DNA from: Zizania palustris
Taxonomy: Eukaryota; Streptophyta; Magnoliopsida; Poales; Poaceae
Length of the DNA stretch: 64,000 nt
Reading direction: 5' to 3'
NCBI GenBank assembly: GCA_019279435.1
Contig: JAAALK010000082.1
Coordinates: forward strand, 74,558,989 to 74,622,988
In this document: piece after piece, positions 45,611-56,340 of the stretch
Numbering within the stretch: the first letter of the stretch is position 1
Layout: every line of letters starts with the position of its first letter
The notes under the pieces: model-generated
The model's database searches: none
What the model was told of the DNA's origin: nothing
Seen by the model: the letters and a program-made list of their open reading frames with translations, nothing else
Made by a program: the position numbers and the translations under genes

Positions 45611-45858
45611 TTGTCCCGTTTGTCCTTACTCTTTTGATATCCTTGTTGATGTTTCTGAGACTGCACTCATTTTTGAGTTTTGACTTTTGGTTAACCATAA
45701 TGACCGTCTCTTGCTTTTGTTCGGTTTTTTGGTCATTAGGGTTAAACTTTTACTTTATTTTCTTCTTCTTTGTTTTCTTGTGTTTTGTTTTCGTGTTTCC
45801 ACAGTTGCTTGCAGGTTCTGAAGAGCAGATGAAGAGAAGTGTTGACAATGCACTCATC

Positions 45859-45869
45859 AAGGGGGAGAT
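45859..45869 (+). other. Polypurine tract of Sirevirus H
   Basis: AAGGGGGAGAT directly abutting the 3' LTR. Confidence 0.9.
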
Positions 45870-47000
45870 TGAGGAGCCATGCTGAATAGCGTGGGCCTCA
45901 TGGCTCCAGATGTGATGAGTCATTGTCAACGGTAGTCAAAGAGGACTGAAATGAGAGAGAAGATCTGTTGCGTCTGGGCCGCGTGTGACTCAGGTACACG
46001 GGCAGCAAGCGACTGTCGGGCAGAGGAGGCCGCGAAGTCGGGCTGGCCCAATCCGGGTACATGGGCTAGGAGCAGCAGAGGATCCACTGGGCTGTTGACC
46101 AGGATTGACTCAGGTACACGGGCGGTGAGCGATTGCCGGGCTGAGAGAGCTGCGGAGTCGGGCCGGCCCAATCCGGGTACCTGGTGCAAAGTCGGTGGAG
46201 GCTTTGTCAGTTTCGGCGAAAAACTGACGACCGCTGATCTCGCATCGGATTGTCCAGAAGAGAAGCCGTAGTCACTACGAAAGCTTAGCTTCCGGATAAG
46301 TCATCTGTAAATAGGAGTTTACTAGTTTGTCCCTAGGCCCACAGTCTGTCAGTCGATTCTGTAAAAATATCCTAAGGGCAGTTTAGTCTTTTCCATTTAT
46401 TTTCAGCATCTGTAAAAACCCCAGGGGTATTTCTGCTTTTTACCCTCTTATTGGGCTGCCTATAAATAGGCCCCAAACCCTAGGGTTAGGGTAACTCTCT
46501 TTTTAGGCTGCCCACTTTTGATCAATACTCTAGTTGGAGAGGCTGTTTGGTGGCTATGAACTTTTCAGTCTACACAGGATCAATTGGAAGCTAAATATCA
46601 GTGAAGAAGAGATGCATTCAAGTTGAAGCCTTCAGAATCATAACTGCAGCTACTATTTCTGGCTTCGCTCTGCACAGGCTTCATCAAGTACCTAACAGGA
46701 GACAACTTTGAACAGTAACCTCTCAAACTCAGATAAATTGCTGTGATGATTTATTTCTGTGAAGTTTGATATGTCATGATTTGAATGCTTTATTTAATCT
46801 GCCTATTAGCACTGTGTTGGTGTCTTTTCTATTAGGACACCGGTTGTTTTTAGGCTAGATCCTTTTAGGCTCAGTTGATCTGTTTACTTTTCGTTGTTAG
46901 TCTGTTGAGGTGCGTTGGGTGTTGGGAGCAGGCCATTTATTCGAAAGAATTTTTAAGGCGCCCATTCACCCCCCCTCTGGTCGCTACTTTCGATCCTACA
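45870..47000 (+). repeat. 3' LTR of Sirevirus H
   Basis: Identical to the 5' LTR except at four single bases (5' LTR positions near 37490, 37752, 37832 and 38256). TATA box at 46460-46469. Confidence 0.97.
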
Positions 47001-48907
47001 CCCTCAGTTGATTCACTTTCATCTGTTGACTCAGACGAAGTTGATCCTTGAGTAGGGAGAGGCTCTATGTGCCTTTTACCCCTTCCAGGCCCCTGTTGAG
47101 TAACCTCCGGGTGTGGCTCCGAAGTTGTCGAAGGCCTTTGAATTGTGTCTTCGTGATGTACTTCTACAGCAGGAGGCTCTGCAAAAACAAAAATATTATA
47201 CATTGTATAATTTTGCAGAAAATGATAAAGAATTATGCGAAATTTACCTTCGACATTCTGCGGGAGATCGAGCACTGGACTGCTCGGAGGATCGAAGGTA
47301 AAGTCATCATCTGAATCCACAGTTAAATTTTCTGCTGTCAGAGTATCTCCGTGAGCAGTCCTCCCTTCCTCCACAACTGAAGTTGCAGGAACTTCGACTT
47401 CATCTTCACCCATAGGGGCTTCGATTTGCTCCTCTTGAGTATCCGGAGCTCTTACTTCTTCGATGTTAGCTTGGGGCTCCGGTATACCTGCAGTATCTTC
47501 AATGTGAATATTTCGTTGAGCTGCATCTTCATCAATCAATCTCACTAATAATATACCTTCATCTTCTTTAGAACCAGAGATTGAGGTTCTTGAGCTCGAA
47601 GGCGCAGGATTCGAAGGTGCGAGATTTTTTGGCTTCCGAGCCACCTTCTTCACCGGAGTCCTTACGGAGCTCGAAGCTCCGGCTTCAGCCATTCTTTTCT
47701 TGGGTCCTTTCTCCAGAGACACCCAGTCCATCAGAGGAGGTGGAGTCAACTCCAACATTCCCCATACTCTGTTAAACCTTTCCCAAATCCCGACCAATTT
47801 AATTCGCCATTCTTTTTCAGTCGGAGTTGGGGCACCCAAAATCTTCTCCGAAGCCCTTACAATTTGCTCTGAAGTAATAGGGGCTGAAGAAGCTAAAAAA
47901 TAATTCAAGTTAGTCTTTCTTCGAAGTAAATATGTACAATGCATGTTGGTTTCGAAGTTACCTGCAGGGCTCAAAGTAAAGTTGATCTTGCGAAGACCGC
48001 CTTCCGAGTCATCCTCGAAGACGATAGGCCAGTTGGCCATCAGCGGAGGAATTTGCAGTCCGAGGAATTCTTCGGCTAAGTCCCGCATGCTTAACCTTCG
48101 GCTATTTTTCTGAAGCAGGTTAAGGCGAGCTTCGAGCTGGCCTTCGTTAGGCTGCACTAAGACTTCTTTCCGGAATTGAATTTCTTTGAGGGGCCCAGCC
48201 AGAGGACTGCTCGCTCCAACTTCGGCATAGAACCACCTCAGGACCCAATCAGTGTACCATCTAGCATTGATGGCCTTGGCAGGAAACTGAAGGGCATATT
48301 CGTCCCGAAGCCTAAAGTTGATGGAGCCGAAGGATACTACCACTTTTTCACCTCCGGAGCCTACGAAGGTCTTCGACTGGCAAGTTGCTCTATGAAGTGC
48401 AGCAAAGATTTCTGCCCTCCCCTCACAACCTTCGGCTCTCAGCACCCATTCGAAGATAGCTAACCTAGCTACTGCATTCGGAGATAATTGGGGGAGGGTT
48501 ACATGAAACAGATCTAATACCTCCGCCAGGAAGTCCACAGCAGGAAGGCCTAAGCCAGCTTCGAAGAAAGCTTCGAATACTACTACTTCTCCGGGTCTTG
48601 GTGATGGAATCGATTCTTTGCCCGGCTTCCGAATCATAACTTCATTACTAATTTTCCCCCCTGCTGTGATTGCCAAAGACTCTCTCTTGCAGGTAGAAGG
48701 CCCCAACTCAAAAGATTGATCCAAATACTTGGTCGATGGCGGGCACAGACCTTGGTCATCGGCGATTTGGGGATTTCTCCCCCCTGCCGCCATGGATGTC
48801 GCCGCCGGCATCGGAGGAGCCACCGTCAACGCTGCCGCCGCTGCCGCTGCGGCCGCCTGCTGCCGAGCCAAGGCCGAAGGAGGTGTAGATCCCTTAGTCT
48901 TCACCAT
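47001..48907 (-). CDS. Element B antisense gene, 5' half (putative gypsy-type transposon domain protein)
   Basis: ATG 48907. Exon 1 48907-47962, intron 47961-47893 (69 nt, CAG/GTAACT to TTTTTTAG), exon 2 47892-47248, intron 47247-47179 (69 nt, AAG/GTAAAT to TTTTTGCAG), exon 3 from 47178 to the H insertion. Both introns are AT-rich and in phase, so the frame also reads through unspliced. After an Ala-rich N-terminus, residues about 110-330 (VVVFEAFFEAGLGLPAVDFL, LSPNAVARLAIFEWVLR, INARWYTDWVLRWFYAE) resemble the plant family PF04195, Putative gypsy type transposon. A Lys/Ser/Pro-rich linker follows (KKVARKPK near residue 415). It faces gag-pol and has its own TATA box. H removed the 3' half from this transcript. 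Confidence 0.7.
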
Positions 48908-49346
48908 CGCGACCGCCGGATTGCTCTGAGGAAATGGAGGCTAGGGCTCAAGAACTCAAAGGACTCAAAAGTTTTTGGTTGCTAGAATGCGGTGAAAAGG
49001 TAACCGGGTAACTTCTAGGCCCTCTATTTATAGCCTAGACTTCACTTTCTTACCATTAATCCATGTCGTTTCGCATTCCTGCCGTTACTTCTTTTACGAA
49101 ATTAACGCCTGCTACAGTTTCCGTTGGAAGCAGAAACTTAACGGCTATTTTCTCTAAGTCTAAAAGACTTTCGAACTTCTTGAGTCGGTTCTAAGATAGT
49201 TCGAAAAGTAATTACCTTAAGACTGATTCGAAGCTCATATCTTCGTGCATTTCGGAGATAAAATAAAAATCAATAACCCCTATGTTTGGTTATCTTTTCC
49301 TTCCGTATACTGCTCTCCTAACGTTACAGGTCAAACGGAGAAGCGT
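48908..49346 (-). promoter_or_regulatory. Promoter and leader region of the B antisense gene
   Basis: Non-coding DNA between the antisense ATG and the polypurine tract of B. It holds a TATA box CTATAAATAG (49033-49024, minus), 117 bp upstream of the ATG, which predicts a leader of about 85 nt. The first 330 bp after the 3' LTR thus form a compact promoter within the element. No plus-strand coding is seen. Confidence 0.6.
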
Positions 49347-49360
49347 ATTCGAGGGGCTAC
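49347..49360 (+). other. Polypurine tract of element B
   Basis: TTCGAGGGGCTAC-type purine-rich block adjoining the 3' LTR at 49361. Confidence 0.6.
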
Positions 49361-49855
49361 TGTTGGGGGAAAATATCTCATCTTCGGGGTTATTGCCGAA
49401 GCAAGATAAAGGCAGTCATCAGGTTCGAAGGTTCTCAGAAGATCATCTTCGAAGACACCCGGAACCCCATTCGAAGCACGAAGATAGGCATTGGTTTGGA
49501 GTATGTCTTCGAACTAAAGCCCTTCAAGATCTTTTCTGCCAGCTAAGATGGAAGACTTATCTTCTTTCTTATTAGATTAGTCTTTTACCATTTTAGCCCT
49601 ATTAAGGAAACCGAATAGTTTCCTTAATGTCGGTTGTAATAGAGGGGTAAATATGTCTTTTCCTTAATGTTTGGGCCTATAAATACCCCCCATTTCACCC
49701 TGTAATAGGGACCGAATACAAGTGATCCAATACACACATTCGAACTATTCTAAGTTATTATCCTTTCGGAGGCTTAGAACAGTTCTCTTCGCAAACACTT
49801 CGTTTGTTAGTTTCTTTTCTACAGAAACCTGTTAGCGTAATCTTTTACGCCAACA
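49361..49855 (+). repeat. 3' LTR of element B (495 bp)
   Basis: Same ends and TATA box (49677-49685) as the 5' LTR with two base differences; followed by the target duplication AGATT. Confidence 0.95.
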
Positions 49856-50344
49856 AGATTGATCGGCATTCAAACTTTTCAAAAGTTCTCAATCAATTGT
49901 TCGACGATACAACTCATCATCAAGCAACACAAATTTAAATGCTTACCGCCGAACCTTTCGATCAACTCGCTTACTAGGATCTCTCAAATACTGAACGATT
50001 GGAATTCTCCAATCATCCACATGATTTTCAGAAGTATTCACCAAGTCCTCACTAGAATTGGCATTTAGATCAAAAAATTTGACTTGCCCCCCGTGTCCCA
50101 AGCCTTCCTGACACAGGGTGGTCAGACCGACCATGATGGGCCAGTCAGACCGACCATTGTCGGATGACTGGCACAGGGCAGTCAAATTGGCCTAACTTGG
50201 CCATTCAGACTAACTAGATACCCACGATCAGATAGGCCTGACAGGGCTGGTTAGACCGAAGTCTTCTGACTCAGGTGACACAATTCTTTCAAGCATCGGT
50301 TTTTCTTGTGCAAAAAATTTACCCCATTTGATTTGATAACCAGA
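49856..50344 (-). pseudogene. pol (int): Element C integrase N-terminal part and preceding linker
   Basis: The minus strand encodes a block like IPIVQYLRDPSKRVDRKVRR (about 50010-49950), which matches A, then loses frame before the junction with B at 49860. The linker around 50090-50270 consists of repeated GGTCAGACCGACCAT-type DNA where A has CCGAAG-type DNA. The rest of the integrase continues at 28715. Confidence 0.8.
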
Positions 50345-51214
50345 TGCTTACTAAGCCAAATCAGCTACTCTATCTACTTGTTGAAAAACTAACAGAGAAT
50401 CACCATATGCATGAACATGTTTAACACTTGTGGAATCCAAAAGTTCAAGTCCTAGCAATAAAGCTTCATATTTGCCTTGATTATTAGTACAAGGAAATTC
50501 TAAATGGGCCAAGATCTCGAAACTCATACCACTAGGTGATATGAGTACCACTTCGACACCTTTGCCATTCTTGCAAGACAACCATCAAAGTAAAGTTTCC
50601 ATGGTACTACTTCAATTAGGACAGTGTCACTACTCCAATTGACATCTACATGGTGATCAACTATAAAGTTTGCGTCGACCTGGCCTTTCATAGCTTTCAA
50701 GGGTTCATAAGCCAAATCATACTCAATTAAAGCATAAGCCCACTTTCCGATTCTCCCACTTAGAATCGGCTTTTGCAACATGTATTTTGTAACATCGGTC
50801 TAACAAGTAACAATACACGGGCCATATAGAAGATAGTGGCGTAGTTTGGTACATGCATAATAAAATGACAAACATATCGGTATCCAACAGGCGATGACTC
50901 AAGAACGTGATGATGTACTCCTTTCCCTCCACCTGCTGAGTCAATAGAGCTCCTATCACACTATCTTCTGCAGTAACGTACAACCGAAATGGAATCCCGA
51001 CCTTTGGTGATCTTACCACAAGTGGTGATGACAAACACTCTTTAATTTGATCAAAAACACGTTGCTGACTTGCCCCCCAAGTGAATTTGGCTTCGTTATT
51101 TAGCCTAAATATAGGAACAAAAGCATCAATCTTGCTAGACAGGTTAGATATAAAGCGATGCAAATAGTTTACCTTCCCTAGCAAGTTTTGCACATCTCTC
51201 TTACATGTTGGCAC
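50345..51214 (-). pseudogene. pol (rnh): Element C dual RNase H region
   Basis: RT thumb and gypsy RNase H (51214-50723; DVQNLLGKVNYLHRFI, FRLYVTAEDSVIGALL) are followed by the archaeal-type RNase H (KLYFDG, NNQGKYEALLLG, YGDSLLVFQQ). The catalytic Glu block reads NNQGKYEAL where A has NNQAEYEAL, and frameshifts near 50870 and 50570 separate the parts. Inactive. Confidence 0.8.
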
Positions 51215-52235
51215 TTAAAAGTTCTTAATTTTCTCAAGTCTCTTAGGATCGATCTCAATGCCTCTTTCATGAATCATAAATCCTAAAAACTTGTTCGCCG
51301 ACACACCAAAAGCACACTTGAGCGGGTTCATTTTCAAGCCATACTGACACATTCTCTCAAAAGCCACTGTCAAATTGGCTAAATGGTTACTCATAGCCTC
51401 CGATTTGACTACAACATCATCCATATAGACTTCTAGCATAACTCCTATCAAGTCATGAAAGATCAAGTTTATAGCACATTGATATGTAGTGCAGCATTCT
51501 TTAAACCAAAAGTCATCACAACCCACTCAAACAAGCTGACAAAACTAGGACATCTAAAGGACGTTTTGTAGACATCCTCTTCGGCCATAAAAATTTGATT
51601 ATAACCAGCATTACCATCAAGAAAACTTAGTACCTTATGTCCCGAAGCATCGTTGATCAACATGTCGGCTATTGGCATCGGGTACTCATCTTTCAGAGTG
51701 GCTTTGTTCAAGTCCCTGAAATCAATACACACACAAATCTTGCCACTCCCTTTCTTTTCAACAGACACAATGTTAGCAACCCATTAAGCATACCTACATG
51801 GTCTAATAAATTCAGCCTTAAGTAATCGCTCTATCTCTTCTTTAACTCGGTCATACACGACCGAATTAAAGCGATGATGGGGCTGTTTATAAGGCCTAAA
51901 CCCGGGTTTGATAGGCAGCCGATGCTCTACGAGCTCATGGCTATGTCCGAGCATCTCGCTGTACTCCCACGCAAAGCAATCGATGTACGACTGAAGTAAC
52001 TTTATTTCCAAGTCTTTATCACAAGCCGGTAAATTCTGATTTACAAAAGTCGGCCTTGGAATACTACCATCACCTATTTATACCTCCTCTAAAGGATTGG
52101 TCGACGCGAAACCTTGACATAACTTCTCTACCTCAGTAAAATCCTCAATGGCTTCAGTGATACCATCTTTAGAAGACAAATATTGCTCTACGCGAGACTT
52201 TATCCAATCAAGATTGCTTCTACCTAACATGATAA
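51215..52235 (-). pseudogene. pol (rt): Element C reverse transcriptase
   Basis: Frames 52011-51784, 51768-51469 and 51526-51215 together cover the Tat-type RT: PIKPGFRPYKQP, CVCIDFRDLNKATLKDEYPM, FLDGNAGYNQIF, WVVMTFGLKNA and catalytic YMDD (about 51420). A stop at 51784 and a 1-base shift near 51480 break it. It is close in sequence to the RT of A. Confidence 0.85.
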
Positions 52236-53102
52236 CTAGTTTAGAGACAACCGAGCTACACTAGTCGACTTTACAGAGACTGGAACAAACCTCCCCTCAG
52301 ACACGCTATCAAAGTCATAATCTGAGAGGTCTCTACCTGATGGACACTCTACCTTTTCATGGATGGCGTCTATGGACACATCGGCCAAAGAAACCTGGGC
52401 TGAAGTGTCAGCTGGTACAACCTCCACGTCATCGTCATCTCACTAGATCAAACACTAGTGCAAGGTAGACGGAATACAACAATTTGCGTGAATCCAATCA
52501 CGCCCAAGTATCACACTATAGTTACCTTGCACATCTACCATGAAGAACGCTGTCAGCAACGTCTTGTTGCCCACTATCAGCTCCAGAGAAAGTACGCGCT
52601 TGGCCTCGGAGCTCTCGCCGTTGAAGCTGTTAAGCGTCAAGTTGGTCTTCATAAAATCCTCCTCATTATTGCCGAGCTTGTAAAAAAGAGAATACGACAT
52701 CAAGTTGACGGTGGCGCCTTTATCTACGAGCATTCTGGAGATCGACTCGCCGTCGATGTGTCCTCAAACGTACAAGGGCTTCTAGTGATGAGCTGACTCC
52801 TCGGGCTTCTCAAAAACAGTTTCACGTGTGCTGAGGTTTTGTTGAGCGACCTCGGCCTCATCTCCTAGTGGACCAAACTCGGCGGGAAGCATCACCACGT
52901 TCACATCCATCAATTGAGGGTGTGGTCCTTCTGAGACATGTGTGTAGTTGTCGTCCAACATGTCATCCTCGTCGTCACTTTGAGCAGGAGCCGAGTTATT
53001 CATCGCAACCGGCTTGGGCTTCCATACCTGATTGGGTACTAGTCGGGGGCAAATCTCCTCGAAAATCATGTCCCGCTCGTCCTCGGCCTTCTTCTCTCTC
53101 AT
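52236..53102 (-). pseudogene. pol (pro): Element C protease region
   Basis: The linker (53102-52782) is followed by the protease with VDKGATVNLM (about 52727) and GNYSVILGRDWIHANCCIPS (about 52530). The catalytic Asp is kept, unlike in A. Stops at 52782 and 52455 and a shift before 52427 inactivate it. Confidence 0.8.
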
Positions 53103-55965
53103 CTATTGGGCTCGAAGATGCTGTAGATGCCTCTTCTGGACTTGGTCATGCCTAGAGGCACCCACGAGGGTTGTGGCTGTGCCTGGTGCCACGAACTTGC
53201 TCCTGGTATTTTTGACCGAATGGAAATCACTCGGATCGGCCTCAACATTTTTACGCTTGGTGGGGGTACTTTCTTGTACCCTATCGGTTGGACCGACCAT
53301 GGTGGGCCGGTTAGACCAGCCATTATCGGACGACTGAAAACTGCCGGTTGGACCGACCATAGTAGGCATGTCAGACCGAGGTGGTGCTGGCGGTCTGACC
53401 AGCCCTAAGGCCGCTGTCAGACCGGCATGTCTCACCTTGGCCACCTTCTTCAGCTCGCCTCCGTTCTGCTCCAGTAGGGCCCCCTCGGGGATTTGGACAT
53501 CCTAGGAACCCACTTTGATGATGATGGCCTTAGAACTCTGGTCCGGTCATCCCCGCGGTCCGACGTACAGCCGACTGAAGACGTCACCTCCTACTGCGCT
53601 CATCTGCCCTGCATGTTATGGATCTTAGGCGGCATAAATGGAGCCCCTGTAAAAAAAGTAAGGAAACAGGTAACCAACAAGCGGAAAGTAATATGGGGCC
53701 CACTGCACCATCGAGAACTGGTACGGAGGTGGAGGCATCGGTGACTTTAGTGGTCTCACCCACCATGGGCCGAACTCATTCCTTCATGGAGGTTTCAGCC
53801 TCGCTGGAGGTCTTCGCCGAGTGCTCGCCTTCTCGACCCTCTTCTTGTGCTTCTGGAGCAACATCTCATATGTCACCTTCGGCTTTTTGTGCGATTTAGC
53901 CGAAGATGTCACATTTGTGTTCACCTTCCAAACCCCTACCTCGGGATTCTTTGGCACAAACATCTGCGGGCGAGGTTCTCCAACCACAACCTCCTTCCCC
54001 TTAGCCGACTCGGCTTGCTTGGGCCGAATCAGCACCTTCTTCCTATCGAGATCGATGGTGTTCACGGGGAAGAGGTCTTGGTCGAGCTTCATTTTGGGAT
54101 TAGTATCCAATTTCAATCATCCTTCTTCTATGGCCGATTGAACTTGTTGACGAAAAATATTGCAATCATTAGTAGAATGAGAATGTGAATCATGCCATTT
54201 ACAGTAAGCGCATTTCTTCAGATCATCGACACTGGGAATGACGTGACCCTTCGGTAACCTGAGGAGTTTGCTCTTCAACAAAAAATCAAATATCTTATCG
54301 CATTTGGCCACGTCAAATGCGTATTTGACTTCACCGGGCCAACTTTTAGTGGGATACGACCGTAACCCAGAGCAAATAACGAGCTTGGACTTACTAGACC
54401 AAGTCCACTACACGGTGTACATATAGGCCGAGTCATCCTCGCTCTCTGATGATTCCTCATCAGAGTGCTCCATGACGTGTACCTTAGCCTTGGGCTTGCT
54501 AAAGGTCTTAGTGAATTTTTTATTCTTGGCTCAGCCATCTTGGAGCAGAGCCTGCTGCAAAACTTGACTAATCTCTAAGAAGTTCTGGCCCTCTAGCTTC
54601 TCCTTATGCTCAGAATGCAAACTATTAAATTCTAAGTTGGCCAAATCTCTCTCGAAAATGTTCAAGTTGAAACATCAGTTTCTAGTGTCTCTAAACCACC
54701 TAATGTAGTCGTAGACGCCCTCATTATACTTTTGTTTAACCAATATCAAGTGCGAGAGTCTAAGTTCAGTCTCCTCAGTATAAAATTAATCGTGGAACTT
54801 CTACTCTAACTAGGCCCAAGTCTGAATGGAATTTGGTAGTAGCGCCGAAAACCAAGTGAAAGCAGTGTCAGACAATGATAAAGAAAATAGTCTAAGCTTA
54901 AAGGCATCCGACACACTAGCTTCACCACACTACGCTAGAAACTGACCTATATGCTCCCATGAGGTTTTGTTACCCTCGCCATCGAACTTGGTGAACTCAG
55001 GAACCCTAAGACCACGAGGATATGGGATTGTGTGGTAATGGTCCGGGTACGGCTTGTGGTAAACCCTAGTCTGATCTCGGGGTGTGAAACCCATGCACTG
55101 TCTAAAAAGCATATGTATAAACTCATTTATGTCATCTATGCCCCTCCCCTATGCGTGTCTCTCATGCGGGGGCACGACACGTGGTGGTATCCCAGCGTGT
55201 CGGCCATATGGCTCCTCCTAGTGGTTCTCCTCTCATGCTGTCTTGTAATACGGGACATTCTCGGGCCTATGCGGGTATGCGGGAGCAGGATGCACGTGTA
55301 GCACATGTAGAGGTAGCGTATGTGCTGGCGGAGGCGACACATAAAATATCGTAGGACCAGTTTGATCGGTCTGGTAGCAGGTCTGACCGACTATTGTCGG
55401 CAATAGTGGTGGCCGAGCTAACGTGCGAGCTTTGTGTTGTGGGCTGACACATGCCGGTCAAACTGGCCTAATGGCCGATTTGACCGACAATGAAGGGTGA
55501 GGTCTCGGCCCTAGATGGCGAGGCCGTCGACGCGACACTCTTTCGAGTACTCCAATCAGTTCTACTATGTATGCGGTGAACAGGGGGTACGCTAGCAATC
55601 GGAGTCAGAGAAGCGACCTCAGAAAAGCCGAATCTCTTAAACATCGCCTCCATCCTAGAGTCGACCTCGGGCCCTATACGGTTTTCAAAAGTAGCACTAA
55701 CTGCCTGGTCTACTGTCGTGGCGATCTTATGCTCGATGTTTGAGGGGGATAGAGTAGGGGATGTCGGTGTTAACTTATTCATGGAGATGTTAGGGAAATT
55801 GGGGGTACGCTTGACGAAGCCCACATGAGTCTTCGTGTATCGTCCAAGCATGAGGGTGTGCAACTCCTTCATCTTGGCCTCGATCTCAACCCTGTCCTCC
55901 TCGGAGATGTCGTCGATGGTAGGGAGGATGGCATTATCGTTGTCGACCTCCGCACTCCGCGCCAT
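53103..55965 (-). pseudogene. gag: Element C gag
   Basis: ATG at 55965 begins an acidic N-terminus (MARSAEVDNDNAILPTIDDI) similar to A. The capsid block (YCKPYPDH-like, about 55080-54930), the zinc segment CKWHDSHSHSTNDC (about 54210-54165) and a basic stretch (54116-53784) follow, separated by stops and shifts. A TGA at about 54678-54676 sits at the same codon as in A. Variable parts at about 53284-53420 and 55355-55490 are made of GGTTGGACCGACCAT-type repeats. Confidence 0.8.
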
Positions 55966-55987
55966 GTTTGTTTATGTAGAGGGTATC

Positions 55988-56340
55988 TGTTGATAGCAAA
56001 AAATGGCATTAATGGTCAAGATTGTCAAAATATCAATTTTGGTAATTTGGGCAAAAAATACACATGTCCTGGATCGGGCCGAAGCCTTACAAGGCCGAAG
56101 GCCCATTGAGCTTTGGGCTTCGGAAGCCTCCTAGCGACCTACTACCTTCTGCCCGAAGGCCTTCGGAGGCCTGCCTCGCTGTAGCCTTGGCCCGAGGAGC
56201 AGGCTTCGGTAGGCCCTGCCGAAGGCCCACTTTGGGCTGATTTCCAGAGATAGAGTTTGAGTCTAATTCTGGCTAATTTTATCCCTACGTTTGATTAGGC
56301 CGAATCTTACCAGATTAATCTTAGAGATAAGAAGACTAGC
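55988..56340 (+). repeat. Element D: first 353 bp of a plus-strand A-type LTR
   Basis: Starts TGTTGATAGCAAAAAATGGC and carries CCGAAGG/CTTCGG motifs like A. It begins 22 bp from the gag ATG of C, in the opposite orientation, and is cut at 56340 by Sirevirus G. The remainder must lie beyond the right edge. It has replaced or displaced the primer site and 5' LTR of C. Confidence 0.8.

Larger units (their letters stand above)
44491..45858 (+). other. Sirevirus H 3' region between pol and LTR
   Basis: About 1.37 kb of AT-rich DNA without a long frame. It contains the conserved 62-codon ORF (44901-45089) and, from 45471, several copies of an AGGGGGAG purine tract. Some Sireviruses carry an env-like ORF in this position; no such frame with signal peptide or coiled coil is present here. 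Confidence 0.8.
37345..47000 (+). mobile_element. Sirevirus H: complete young Ty1/copia element, TSD CCCTC
   Basis: Two LTRs of 1131 bp with four differences, flanked by CCCTC (37340-37344, 47001-47005). Order: LTR, Met-tRNA primer site, gag with coiled coil and two zinc knuckles, protease, integrase, RT, RNase H, a 1.4-kb 3' region with a conserved small ORF and repeated purine tracts, polypurine tract, LTR. The gene order with integrase before RT is copia; the long coiled-coil Gag and multiple purine tracts are Sirevirus traits (Opie/Ji group, from memory). It disrupts the antisense gene of B. Confidence 0.97.
28716..49855 (+). mobile_element. Element B: young Tat-lineage retrotransposon with an antisense gene, TSD AGATT
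   Basis: Both LTRs are 495 bp with two differences, flanked by AGATT (28711-28715, 49856-49860). Inside are a primer-binding site, one gag-pol frame with two stops, a tandem repeat, an antisense gene, and a polypurine tract. Without the 9.66-kb Sirevirus H it is about 11.5 kb. Grande, Cinful and RIRE2-like elements of grasses have this design (Tat lineage with extra ORFs); that comparison is from memory. CTYCGRAG-type motifs are dense throughout. Confidence 0.95.
14313..55987 (-). mobile_element. Element C: Tat/Ogre-like Ty3/gypsy retrotransposon, minus strand, split by A and B
   Basis: Its parts in reading order are gag to integrase N-terminus 55965-49856, an integrase fragment 28715-28610, the rest of integrase 16742-15804, and the 3' LTR 15651-14313. 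The breaks are exactly the target duplications of B (AGATT) and A (GTTGG), and the reading frame continues across both when the insertions are ignored. The protein order gag, protease, RT, two RNase H regions, integrase is that of the Tat lineage. Its 5' LTR is absent: a plus-strand LTR (D) sits right next to the gag start. C interrupts the gag of Sirevirus E. It carries many stops and frameshifts and is inactive. Confidence 0.85.

Noticed and set aside
44491..45858. Sirevirus env-like gene
   Set aside because: No frame of suitable length, signal peptide or coiled coil is present; only the 62-codon ORF stands out.
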